From Rhizobium leguminosarum (lineage in GTDB: Bacteria > Pseudomonadota > Alphaproteobacteria > Rhizobiales > Rhizobiaceae), in NCBI RefSeq assembly GCF_001679785.1, contig NZ_CP016288.1:62001-126000 (forward strand): a DNA stretch of 64,000 bases. Direction: 5' to 3'. Made by a program: the position numbers and the translations under genes. Below the pieces are notes generated by a model, which was not told where the DNA came from, ran no database searches, and saw only the letters and a list, made by a program, of their open reading frames with translations. Positions 34,969 through 42,444 of this stretch are shown one piece after another; position 1 is the stretch's first letter, and every line of letters begins with the position of its first letter.

Positions 34969-35718
34969 TCAAGCTGCCTCCGCCTGCAGAAGACTGATAA
35001 ACTCGTTGTTGATCTTCTTCACGAGATCGATCGCATCGAGCACACTCTCGGAGGCCCGACGCTTGGCTGATGGCGTCAGCGACGGGTTGTTCTCGATGGT
35101 GGCAAGTTTGGAATAGAGCGAACCGAAGCCGGCTCCGACATCGCTGAAATGGTTGCTCTTGCGGATAACCGTCTCCACCAGGGGAATCCTGCCGCTCGTA
35201 AGGATCGCATGGACTTCCGGAAGCGACCGATTGTGTTTGAGAGCGATCATGTCGACGTAATTCCAGATCGCCGCGTAAGGGATCGGTCCTTGGGGCCGTT
35301 TTTTGGATATCTCCTTCAAAATGGTCGCGACCTTGATCGCTGACGTGGCGGCGGTCGGTTCCGGAATAATCGGGATGAGGACGGCGTCGCACTCCTGATA
35401 GACCTCGATTGCGCGTTGATGGACGTAGCCGCCAACGTCATAGATGCGAATATCCGCCTCGGGCGCGTCAGCCATGCGGTCCCGAAACCGATCCCCGGGA
35501 GCCACTCGCAGATGCAGCAACGTGCCGTCGGTCGGAAGCAGGCCGCGCTTCATGGAGACATTGAACCAGCGCGTCGACGACTCCTGCTCGTCGCAATCGA
35601 TGAGCAGGGTTCTGTGTCCCTGTTGCGCAAACTCCGCTGCGAGATTGACATTCAAGGTCGATTTGCCCGCACCTCCTTTGAACGTCGAGATAGCAAGCGA
35701 AAGTGGTTTGACTGCCAT
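34969..35718 (-). CDS. parA: ParA-family ATPase
   Basis: A 249-residue P-loop ATPase with the deviant Walker A FKGGAGKST near residue 18 and the Walker A' LLIDCDEQESSTRWF. The Walker B-like strand is ADIRIYDVGGYVHQRAIE, where the usual catalytic Asp-Gly region is slightly altered. Length is that of the short ParA/VirC1 class. VirC1-type proteins recruit the relaxosome to the T4SS; the gene order ParA-RHH-MobC-relaxase supports that over simple plasmid partition. GAGAGGA lies five bases before the ATG at 35716-35718; a GTG at 35730 is an alternative. Confidence 0.82.
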   Translation of the reverse strand: MAVKPLSLAISTFKGGAGKSTLNVNLAAEFAQQGHRTLLIDCDEQESSTRWFNVSMKRGLLPTDGTLLHLRVAPGDRFRDRMADAPEADIRIYDVGGYVHQRAIEVYQECDAVLIPIIPEPTAATSAIKVATILKEISKKRPQGPIPYAAIWNYVDMIALKHNRSLPEVHAILTSGRIPLVETVIRKSNHFSDVGAGFGSLYSKLATIENNPSLTPSAKRRASESVLDAIDLVKKINNEFISLLQAEAA

Positions 35719-35830
35719 GGATCCTCTCACCCCTTCGGCTCAAAAGTTACTGTCACGGCGGGAAGCTCAGGCATTGGACAGACGGACGACAAGTGCGTTC
35801 CAAGATCCCCAAAACCTAACCGCATGCCCT
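35719..35830. other. Non-coding gap, weak oriT candidate
   Basis: 112 bases between the ParA and membrane-protein genes. ACAAGTGCGTTCC at 35789-35801 loosely resembles the TAAGTGCGCCCT nick region of Q-type origins such as RSF1010. No clear inverted repeat flanks it. It is listed only because an oriT is expected close to the relaxase genes. Confidence 0.25.
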
Positions 35831-36229
35831 TCAGGCCCGAAGTCTGGACCGTAGCGCGTCCTGCCGTCGCCTGGCGACCAGGTCATCATTCAACCCGGTG
35901 ATCTCGCGCTCACGAGCCGCATCCGCCACGGGATCCCTCGCGGGCCAAAATCGCAGGATGGCCGAGAAAAGAAGCGTGAAGAAAGCAATTGTGGCAGCTT
36001 TGAACAAGGAAGACCGAGTATAAAGATCGGCCGCCCATTGCCATAACGCCTTCGTCCATTCGGGCGGCAGAAAGGCATACGAAAATACCAGCGAAATACC
36101 GTATGCAACGAAGAACGCGACGAGAAAGCAGCCGGCCGATGCGACCAATAAGTTCGCGATCAACATCAGGAACCATGCCATCCGGAACGGGAAGACAACC
36201 ACCCTGAACGCCTTTCTTGCCGCCGACAT
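35831..36229 (-). CDS. Small membrane protein of the mobilisation region
   Basis: A 132-residue protein with two long hydrophobic segments (AWFLMLIANLLVASAGCFLVAFFVAYGISLVF and AATIAFFTLLFSAIL; only positions 18-50 and 75-90 are meant). A basic C-terminus follows (RRRQDALRSRLRA). No family recognised. It is the first gene of the minus-strand mobilisation block, upstream of parA. Similar small membrane proteins occur near rhizobial relaxase genes, but a role cannot be deduced. Confidence 0.6.
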   Translation of the reverse strand: MSAARKAFRVVVFPFRMAWFLMLIANLLVASAGCFLVAFFVAYGISLVFSYAFLPPEWTKALWQWAADLYTRSSLFKAATIAFFTLLFSAILRFWPARDPVADAAREREITGLNDDLVARRRQDALRSRLRA

Positions 36230-36357
36230 TACCCTTCTCCATCTGCACGTTTCCGGTGTTCAACAACACATACTGCAATCCTCGAGCATTTTCCAGACTT
36301 GCACTGCAGTATAATTTCGTGCATGCTCGAAATAGTCAACTTGCGACGGATGCGAGC
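36230..36357. promoter_or_regulatory. Divergent promoter region of mobilisation and SNase-like operons
   Basis: A short AT-rich region between divergent genes. A TATAAT hexamer at 36311-36316 faces the plus-strand operon but has no good -35 at normal spacing. Partial dyads are present, for example ACTGCAGT (36303-36310) and GCATGC (36321-36326). Regulators unknown. Confidence 0.4.
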
Positions 36358-37038
36358 ATGAACAATGGCGCATGGCGGTTCGACCGCCTCCTCTTTTGCA
36401 GCCTTCTCAATGCCCTGATCGCCCTGCCCTTTGCCGCGCGGGCCGACACGGCTGCGGACTTTGTCAGCTATTATCAAAACGCCTATGCTGAGGGCCGTGA
36501 CCTGATCCCCGGACCGCAAATTCCGCTGGACACGTCATCGATTGCGTCCCGACTTGATCTGCAAAGCGTTAGCCCAAAGGCCGCGCTGAGCGGCAGCGCG
36601 TTTCTCAGCGCCGACGGTGCCGTCATTAAACTGGCTGGCGTCCAGGGCTGCCTCTCAACCGAGCCAATGGAATTTGCCGGAATGCCGACGACCTGTGCCA
36701 TGATTTCGCTTGCGGGCATGACTGCAACGCTCGATGAGGCAAAGGCAGGCGCTGGCGACGCATTTCCTTGCCACGTTTTCGCGCAAAACCCAGGCAGACC
36801 AGCGGTGCGTTTTGCTGAATGCTTTTTCGTCGAGAATGGCGCGGTTCGATCGCTCTCCGAGGCGCTCATCCGCAAAGGCTTCGTGTTCGCTGCCCGTGAC
36901 CGCGCCGGCCGACCCGTCTTCCCGGAATATTTGCAAGCCGAGGAAGTCGCACGCGGTGAACAAATCGGCATCTGGGCAAGCGATCAGTTCGCGCATCCCA
37001 ATGGGGAACGCACCCCGGTCAATTCGACGACCAATTGA
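36358..37038 (+). CDS. Exported SNase-fold protein, degenerate (1 of 3)
   Basis: A 226-residue protein with a signal peptide (LLFCSLLNALIALPFAARA). The thermonuclease-like core shows VIKLAGVQGCLS, where active nucleases have RL.GIDAPE; the Asp, Pro and Glu are lost. PCHVFAQNPGRPAVRFAECFF and the C-terminal GIWASDQFAHP keep the fold pattern. It is thus probably a non-catalytic SNase-like protein. It overlaps the next paralogue by one base. The operon is made of exported proteins next to conjugation genes. Confidence 0.65.
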   Translation: MNNGAWRFDRLLFCSLLNALIALPFAARADTAADFVSYYQNAYAEGRDLIPGPQIPLDTSSIASRLDLQSVSPKAALSGSAFLSADGAVIKLAGVQGCLSTEPMEFAGMPTTCAMISLAGMTATLDEAKAGAGDAFPCHVFAQNPGRPAVRFAECFFVENGAVRSLSEALIRKGFVFAARDRAGRPVFPEYLQAEEVARGEQIGIWASDQFAHPNGERTPVNSTTN

Positions 37039-37688
37039 TGCGGATCGGGCTTCTCATGTTCATTTCGACGATCACAGCTTCCGGCGTCGATGCTGCCACG
37101 ACGATCATGCCGATGCTCCCCCACGGCGATGTCATGCCCGAATCGCATTTCTCGGCCCCGGTCGTTCCTGTCCAGGCATCGCAAACGGACCTTCCCCCGG
37201 CCGCTGACGCCGGTGGCGCCCAACCCGAATTCGTTCCGTTCCCCACGCAGGCGCAGTTCGAAACCGGCGACACCTGGATCTCCGGTGGTCGACGCTATCG
37301 GCTCTATGGCCTGCAGGCCTGTCTTCGAGGCACCAATGTCACCGTCTCCGCCGGTGTTATCAGGGACTGTGGAGAGCTCGATCTGATCATGGCGCAGGCG
37401 TTGATCCGAGACACGAGGCCCGTCTGCGCGACCATCAAAAATCTCGACCAGAACAACGCGGTCGTCGCATGCCAAACGACGACAGGCCGGCATCGGTACG
37501 ACTTGGCAACCTATATGATTGCCCAAGGTTGGGGATTTGCAGCCGTCGACAGCGCGGGGCAACTGATCGTTCCAGGTTACCGGGTCGCGGAGGAAAGTGC
37601 ACGTTCGGCGCGCGCAGGACTTTGGGCCTATTCGGACCTGCCGCATCCGGTCTCAATTCTCCAACAACAGGCGGGAGCACAGCGATGA
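37038..37688 (+). CDS. Exported SNase-fold protein, degenerate (2 of 3)
   Basis: A 216-residue paralogue of its neighbours. A short signal peptide is followed by a Pro/Ala linker (residues about 25-75) and the SNase-like core: RYRLYGLQACLRG, PVCATIKNLDQNNAVVACQ and SARAGLWAYSDLPHP. The Arg of the first motif remains, but the catalytic Asp and Glu are Gln and absent. Cysteines in GLQAC, RDCGE, PVCA and ACQ are shared with copy 1, suggesting disulfides in the periplasm. The ATG overlaps the previous stop and the next ATG lies before its own stop. Confidence 0.65.
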   Translation: MRIGLLMFISTITASGVDAATTIMPMLPHGDVMPESHFSAPVVPVQASQTDLPPAADAGGAQPEFVPFPTQAQFETGDTWISGGRRYRLYGLQACLRGTNVTVSAGVIRDCGELDLIMAQALIRDTRPVCATIKNLDQNNAVVACQTTTGRHRYDLATYMIAQGWGFAAVDSAGQLIVPGYRVAEESARSARAGLWAYSDLPHPVSILQQQAGAQR

Positions 37689-38281
37689 AAGTTGTGGCTG
37701 GCTCGATGTTATGGCTCGCAATGGCCCCGACGGCATTGTTTGCGCAAAGTCATCCATCCGATGTGCCGCGTCAGATCTACGGCAAGGTGCAGGTCGTTGA
37801 TGCGACCACGTTTGAATTCGTCAAGAGCCGACAGATCGTCCGCCTGGCTGGGTATGAAGCCCCTCGCCTTGAGCAGACCGTAACGAGCGATGGCGTGGAG
37901 TGGCCCGCCGGTCAGGTCTCACGCGCGTGGATGATCCTCCGGACACTTGGCCAAAACGTCAACTGCGCGCCGGTTGACCGCGATACCAACGAAGTGCTGA
38001 TTGCCCATTGCTTTGTCGGCGAGACGAATCTGGCAGCGACGGCAATTGCCGAAGGTATCGGCTATGCCTTCAATTACCGCAACGAACCCCAGGTCCCTGC
38101 CTATTTCGACATTGAGCGGAAAGCCAGGGGGCTAGGATATGGCGTCTGGTCGTCACCGGACCTGCTTCCTCCTTGGCTTTATACCGCATCGAAGGCGACC
38201 GCAGAGAAGCAGGACGGCCAGTCACCAGAAGCCGACACAGGCCTGCCTCTGCCGTTGCCTGTTACCCAAACGGCGCGCTGA
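37685..38281 (+). CDS. Exported SNase-fold protein (3 of 3)
   Basis: A 198-residue protein, the copy closest to a true thermonuclease: IYGKVQVVDATTFEF (normally ..V.DGDT), IVRLAGYEAPRLEQ (Asp to Glu, Glu to Arg), VNCAPVDRDTNEVLIAHCFV and GLGYGVWSSPDLLPPW. It has a signal peptide (MLWLAMAPTALFAQS) and overlaps copy 2 by four bases. Catalytic residues are still replaced, so activity is doubtful. Three consecutive copies that keep the fold but not the active site suggest selection for binding. Confidence 0.68.
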   Translation: MKVVAGSMLWLAMAPTALFAQSHPSDVPRQIYGKVQVVDATTFEFVKSRQIVRLAGYEAPRLEQTVTSDGVEWPAGQVSRAWMILRTLGQNVNCAPVDRDTNEVLIAHCFVGETNLAATAIAEGIGYAFNYRNEPQVPAYFDIERKARGLGYGVWSSPDLLPPWLYTASKATAEKQDGQSPEADTGLPLPLPVTQTAR

Positions 38282-38306
38282 ACACAAAGAGGTGCAAGGA
38301 GTTTGA

Positions 38307-38615
38307 ATGAATCGTATCTTTGGTTCCCTTAGTATTGCAGCGTTCCTGCTCGTCGTCGCTCCGGTCGCGAGCGGCGCGCAAGATGGCGCCACGCCTAATC
38401 CGACCGAACAGCGCGATCCGAACTTTTGCGGTGCCGGAGGCGCCGGCTGCGATCCGGCCGACGTGCAGCAATGGAAAGCGATCGGCAACAGGCTTGCCGA
38501 TCTGTCATCGGCAGACCTTAGCCAATACGCCTACGCCTGCGCCAAACACGCGGACTGGAGACAAGATTGCGAGACCGATCCGGTTGCAGTCCTCAAGCGA
38601 CTGGGCATCGAGTGA
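38307..38615 (+). CDS. Small exported Cys-containing protein
   Basis: A 102-residue protein with a signal peptide (LSIAAFLLVVAPVASGAQ) and a mature part of about 78 residues with four cysteines (NFCGAGGAGCDP, YACAKHADWRQDCE). AAGGAG lies about seven bases before the ATG. It follows the SNase-like genes and precedes two more exported proteins. No family recognised; seen in context as part of a conjugation-linked periplasmic set. Confidence 0.65.
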   Translation: MNRIFGSLSIAAFLLVVAPVASGAQDGATPNPTEQRDPNFCGAGGAGCDPADVQQWKAIGNRLADLSSADLSQYAYACAKHADWRQDCETDPVAVLKRLGIE

Positions 38616-38622
38616 GTTTCCG

Positions 38623-38994
38623 ATGGCTAAGCATCCCGATACCGCGGTAGTTGCTGCCGCCATCGCCCTCCTTACTGGAACAGCGGGAGGATACGCGGTC
38701 AATGAGCTGGCGCGACCTGGTCATATCGCCGAGCTGGAACAAGAGATCGCTCGCCTGAAGGAGGCGGCGCAACAATCATCGCCGGTCGACGCTCCCAACA
38801 ACGAAGAGGCAAGCGCTGCGATCGCGAAGTCGGGCCGGTCGATAAGGATTTCGGAGTGCAGGCCTCGCGCGGCAATACCCGGCGTCACCTGTACTGGCAT
38901 CATCACAACAACGTCAGGCTCCTTTGCCGGCTCGGCGCAGCCGGGCGTGCTTTCCTTTGCGAGGATCGACGGCACCTGGGCGCAAATCCAATAG
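38623..38994 (+). CDS. Membrane-anchored small protein with coiled coil
   Basis: A 123-residue protein. An N-terminal membrane anchor (TAVVAAAIALLTGTAGGYAV) is followed by a short coiled coil (HIAELEQEIARLKEAAQQ) and a C-terminal domain with two cysteines (SECRPRAAIPGVTCTG). It begins seven bases after the previous stop. No family recognised. Confidence 0.6.
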   Translation: MAKHPDTAVVAAAIALLTGTAGGYAVNELARPGHIAELEQEIARLKEAAQQSSPVDAPNNEEASAAIAKSGRSIRISECRPRAAIPGVTCTGIITTTSGSFAGSAQPGVLSFARIDGTWAQIQ

Positions 38995-39013
38995 TCGATA
39001 TCGGAGGCGAACT

Positions 39014-39559
39014 ATGAGACCGTTCCTGATTATGGTCGCGGCATTGACAGGGACAGCCCTTGGCTTCCCGGCCAGCGGCGCAAAAGCCGACGACGCCTCC
39101 TGGGGATGTCAGGTTCTGTTGTGTGCGGCATCGCAAAATCCGTCCTGGCACGGTGTTCCCTACTGTGTTCCACCTATGACAAAGCTCATCGCCGCAATGA
39201 AGCAACCGGGTTTTTCTTGGCCGATTTGCCATGAGGCCAAGGCCGGCAAGCCAGGACGAGAGAACTACGAGGATTGCCCCGCCGGAACGACCGTCGGCTA
39301 TAGCCCGCAGGGCGATAATGGCTGGCGAGGCGAGCCCGACCAGTGCATCAAAACAGTCGATGTCTGCCGATCACCGATCGATCGCAATGCCAATATGAGG
39401 CAGTCAGGTATGACGATAGGGCGCAGTTTCGGCAACGGCCGCGATGGTTGTATCCAGCAAGTTGCCACGCCGCGGCCGCGGCGAGCCGATCCGTATTTCT
39501 TCGACATCCCGAATGACCAGGGCGTGAAGGAAAGGTTCTGGTTTAACCTCAATCACTAG
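39014..39559 (+). CDS. Exported Cys-rich protein of conjugation region
   Basis: A 181-residue protein with signal peptide (LIMVAALTGTALGFPASGAKA) and eight cysteines in the mature part (WGCQVLLCAAS, PYCVPP, WPICHEA, EDCPAG, DQCIKT, DVCRSP, DGCIQQ). It ends with KERFWFNLNH. GGAGG at 39004 lies six bases before the ATG. The Cys pattern suggests a disulfide-stabilised periplasmic or pilus-associated protein. It is the last gene of the 36.4-39.6 kb operon. Confidence 0.65.
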   Translation: MRPFLIMVAALTGTALGFPASGAKADDASWGCQVLLCAASQNPSWHGVPYCVPPMTKLIAAMKQPGFSWPICHEAKAGKPGRENYEDCPAGTTVGYSPQGDNGWRGEPDQCIKTVDVCRSPIDRNANMRQSGMTIGRSFGNGRDGCIQQVATPRPRRADPYFFDIPNDQGVKERFWFNLNH

Positions 39560-39590
39560 CCCAGGCCGATCGTGCACTGTGACAGGAAAA

Positions 39591-39932
39591 TCAGGACGTG
39601 GTCTCGGGAGCTTTTTTCTTCCCTCGGCGCGCTTTCAAAGCTTCTATCCGAGAGAGATCCTCTTCGGTGACCCTGAGCAAATCCTCGATAATGACATTCC
39701 ACTCGCGCTGCATCTTGTCGAGGGTCGACAGCTTGACGTCACGCATGGCGCGGGTCACTTGCGACATATAGGCTTCCGATACACCGAGTTGCTCGGCCAG
39801 ATCCTTGTTCGACAAGCCCCTCTCGGTCTTCAATCGCCGCAGGCCAATGGCGAGCCTTTCTTGAAACGACAGCGCCTTCAATATCGAAACGTCCGCTGGG
39901 TTGCCGGACTGATCGTCTTTCACACGAGACAT
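39591..39932 (-). CDS. XRE-family HTH protein
   Basis: A 113-residue protein. The HTH spans about residues 22-75: ERLAIGLRRLKTERGLSNKDLAEQLGVSEAYMSQVTRAMRDV, with SEAYMSQVTRA as recognition helix. A Lys-rich tail (KARRGKKKAPETTS) follows. AAGGAAGG precedes the ATG by six bases. It converges with the exported-protein operon and may regulate conjugation genes. Confidence 0.78.
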   Translation of the reverse strand: MSRVKDDQSGNPADVSILKALSFQERLAIGLRRLKTERGLSNKDLAEQLGVSEAYMSQVTRAMRDVKLSTLDKMQREWNVIIEDLLRVTEEDLSRIEALKARRGKKKAPETTS

Positions 39933-40321
39933 GCAACGCCTTCCTTGGCGGAAGATGTGCTTAATGCGGCTCGAGCAAACGTATCATCCCGGCGACAGAG
40001 GGTGCTGCCGCAGCTGCTGGTCCGGGACTTGTTCGAAATTCTACTGCGCATCCAATGCCTGACGCCGGCTAGAGACCATTATGACGAAGCGTAAACCCTT
40101 TGTTGCCTATCTCTTGCATCCAAGCGTTCACGACTTCGTTACACGTCTTACACTGCGACGATCACGCCCTGCAAGAGGATGGCGGAGCCCGGTAGTTGGT
40201 GCCGTATTCAATCGGCACAAATCCTCATGGACAGGCCCTCCATAGATTTCGTCCCTTGCCGCAACTCACTCAGCACTTATACTGAAGTTATATTTTTGAG
40301 TTTGAATTCGAAGGAGGCTCG
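39933..40321. other. Intergenic region before the small membrane/DUF1173 genes
   Basis: 389 bases with no supported gene. The left part is the upstream region of the minus-strand XRE gene. Toward 40270-40310 it becomes AT-rich (TTATACTGAAGTTATATTTT, 40277-40296), a likely promoter, followed by GAAGGAGG just before the next ATG. Longer open frames crossing the region have no start signal or family features. Confidence 0.45.
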
Positions 40322-40615
40322 ATGACGTCGCTCAAAAAGCGCGGCTACCGATTTGACTTGCGGCGGCTATCTTTGGCCACCCTGGTTCTCGGATGTGTTT
40401 TCCTCCTTGCCCACATCGCAATCCGAGACAGCCTCACGCTGGGCTACGCGATGATGATCCCGGTCTATGCGTTCCTTTCGGCTGTGCTCGAAGGTTCGCG
40501 CCTCGACAAAGGCGGCCGTTGGAACATCCAAGCTTGGGGAGAGACGATCCTCGCTATCGCCGGGGCGATGGCAGTGGGATATCTCGGATATCGGCTCTGG
40601 CTCCTCGGCTATTGA
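40322..40615 (+). CDS. Small two-helix membrane protein preceding DUF1173
   Basis: A 97-residue protein. A basic N-terminus (MTSLKKRGYRFDLRRLS) is followed by hydrophobic segments LATLVLGCVFLLAHIAI and GETILAIAGAMAVGYLGYRLW. GAAGGAGG gives a strong start. The first part of a diverged second copy is found at 42211, also just before DUF1173-related DNA, so the two genes form a duplicated pair. Function unknown. Confidence 0.65.
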   Translation: MTSLKKRGYRFDLRRLSLATLVLGCVFLLAHIAIRDSLTLGYAMMIPVYAFLSAVLEGSRLDKGGRWNIQAWGETILAIAGAMAVGYLGYRLWLLGY

Positions 40616-40626
40616 AGGGATCTGGC

Positions 40627-42015
40627 ATGCGGATCGTCGTTCGCAACAGTTCAGCCCATCCACTTACCGACCTGTCCGGCCGAGAGACAACCGCGTTGCG
40701 TGCATGGTATGGCAACGCTGCATCCAACGAGGATGAGGCAATTGCGCTTTCGGTTATCAAGCGCGCTAAAGTGATGGACGGCTGGATTGAATGCGATTGC
40801 CTCGCGGCCGGCTTGCAGCCATTGCTCGCACCGATCCAGCAGGAGCGTACATTTACGCTGCGACGACTGACCTCGAAGGACGCGGATCCCGACCGGCATG
40901 AAGAGCGGCCAAACCATGCGCAGACGTGCCCGTTCCATGTAGACAAGGACGCCGCTCCCGCCCTTTTCGATCGTCGCTATCAGATCCGCCCGCTGCCAAA
41001 ATCGGGGCGCAGCTACGTCGACGCCCTTCCGGCCATTCCCAACCGCCTTGCTGATATCTCGGACGATGATCCCACCCGATCGAGGGAACGAAACGACCGT
41101 CCTTCCAGACTTGGCGGCATCCTGTGGCGGATGCTGGACAGGGCGGGTACAAACGTCACACCCCCACTGCAGGACCATCCCGAACTTGCGCTGGGAGGTC
41201 AGCTATCGAGGATACGTTCCGCCGCGAGGGAGTTCAGGGTGCTGCGGACTTGGACACTGAACGCACTAATGTCGACATGGGCCGCGGATTATTGGGACCC
41301 GGCCAGCCGGTGGCAGCGTTTGCTCGTAACCTCCCGCCCGGACTGGCCGGAAAGTCTTCGGCGAACCGGCTTTATGTTGCTGTTTGCAAAAAGCGTATCG
41401 GCGCAGGCGATCATGCCGGCGTCGTCCTCGCGAACGATCGAGGTGCTCGGCAAGGTCCGCCAGCCATTGCGGGGCGATCCCGCGCTGAGGGGTCCGTTCC
41501 TGACTTTGCTGAACGTCGATTTTCAGGAGGATGACGAAGGACCGGTGCGAGCGGTCCAGGCCTACGCCCAGCCGGTCTATAACGGCGATACGCTCTTCCC
41601 GGTGGAATCGGGATTCGAAAGAGACGTTTCGCATCTGCTGTTCTGGCTACAGCAAGCTCTCTTCGACGCAGCGCCGGATCTTCGCATCAAGATCACCAAG
41701 CCGCTGTTCGCATTGGACACTCCGATTGGTCCGTGCAGGCCGGACTTCATATTGGAGGCGTCGTATCGAGGATCCCGGCCGGTGAACCTCATTATCGAAG
41801 CCTTTGGGATGGAGACCGAGGAATATCGGCAAGCGAAGGAAAAGACACTGCCTCGCATGAAGTATATCGGGCCGATCTTTGGCATTTTTCCCAAGGACCT
41901 CGCGGAGGCGCAGGCTGCAAATACCGCCAGGCGGCTACGAGACTGGGTGATCGATCAAGTTCGTCGGGCCGGAAACAACACATCGCCAACAGCCGACGAC
42001 GACAGCCTGACCTGA
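40627..42015 (+). CDS. DUF1173-like plasmid protein
   Basis: A 462-residue protein whose N-terminal half carries a set of cysteines (WIECDCLAAGLQ; HAQTCPFHVD) followed by a long segment without known motifs. The C-terminal part (KPLFALDTPIGPCRPDFILE ... NLIIEAFGM) contains a D...E.K-like pattern reminiscent of restriction-type nuclease folds, but this is only suggestive. The family is typical of rhizobial plasmid transfer regions and its role is unknown. The last 119 codons are repeated almost exactly at 55.5-55.86 kb. The start ATG is 11 bases after the previous stop. Confidence 0.7.
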   Translation: MRIVVRNSSAHPLTDLSGRETTALRAWYGNAASNEDEAIALSVIKRAKVMDGWIECDCLAAGLQPLLAPIQQERTFTLRRLTSKDADPDRHEERPNHAQTCPFHVDKDAAPALFDRRYQIRPLPKSGRSYVDALPAIPNRLADISDDDPTRSRERNDRPSRLGGILWRMLDRAGTNVTPPLQDHPELALGGQLSRIRSAAREFRVLRTWTLNALMSTWAADYWDPASRWQRLLVTSRPDWPESLRRTGFMLLFAKSVSAQAIMPASSSRTIEVLGKVRQPLRGDPALRGPFLTLLNVDFQEDDEGPVRAVQAYAQPVYNGDTLFPVESGFERDVSHLLFWLQQALFDAAPDLRIKITKPLFALDTPIGPCRPDFILEASYRGSRPVNLIIEAFGMETEEYRQAKEKTLPRMKYIGPIFGIFPKDLAEAQAANTARRLRDWVIDQVRRAGNNTSPTADDDSLT

Positions 42016-42202
42016 AGATCATTGTGATCGCCATTTTCCATCACGTTTGGCCTTCACCGGACAGCGCTCAGCTCGACTCTCGCGGCATCGAGGAGCGCCT
42101 GTTGGATAATCACCAGTACCTCGGGTGGGCAAATTCCGACCATGCGCGACACGAAGTCGTCAGCCAGTCTGTGATCGTTGGCGCGAGCCTCCCCGGCGCC
42201 CA
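41657..42202 (+). repeat. Direct repeat, left copy (DUF1173 3' end plus flank)
   Basis: About 546 bases nearly identical to 55499-56049. The coding part (41659-42015) aligns without gaps to 55501-55857 with roughly ten differences. After the stop there is a five-base length change, then good similarity through the 3' end of the convergent gene. The two copies bracket a 13.3-kb segment of different gene content. Confidence 0.9.
42054..42202 (-). pseudogene. 3' remnant of the small minus-strand gene next to virD4
   Basis: This stretch matches 55901-56049, the last 49 codons of the intact 110-residue gene at 55901-56233. Only the 3' end is present here; the 5' part is missing and replaced by the small-membrane-gene relic at 42211. 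It is part of the direct repeat and is evidence that a complete unit was duplicated. Confidence 0.75.
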
Positions 42203-42210
42203 CCCTCAAG

Positions 42211-42306
42211 ATGTGCGGACACCGATTTGAGTGGAGGCGGCTATGTATGGCGACGTTGGTTCTCGCATGCGTATCCTTGAATGCCGCATTTAATTCAGAG
42301 ACAGTT
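42211..42306 (+). pseudogene. Relic of a second small membrane gene
   Basis: ATG at 42211 begins MCGHRFEWRRLCMATLVLAC, which aligns with KRGYRFDLRRLSLATLVLGC of the intact gene at 40322. Similarity continues at DNA level to about 42306 and then stops. The intact gene is followed by DUF1173, so this relic marks the start of a second unit whose DUF1173 end now lies at 55.5 kb. Confidence 0.65.
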
Positions 42307-42444
42307 GCACCGGCGCCAGCCGCACCTGGGTTCGGTCGCTACAAGCCACCGTTGCTTATGTTACGCCGACAATTTGAACGTTGCAAATAAAGCGGATGAC
42401 CTTAAAGTGATTCAAGGGAAGACGTCGCACCGTCAGGCGGGAGA

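Noticed and set aside
36288..36316. Full sigma-70 promoter for the SNase-like operon
   Set aside because: TATAAT is present but no acceptable -35 hexamer is found at 16-18 bases, so only a -10-like box is reported.
39579..40094. 171-codon plus-strand frame across the XRE gene and gap
   Set aside because: It lies mostly opposite a clear HTH gene with its own ribosome site, and its translation has no recognisable features.
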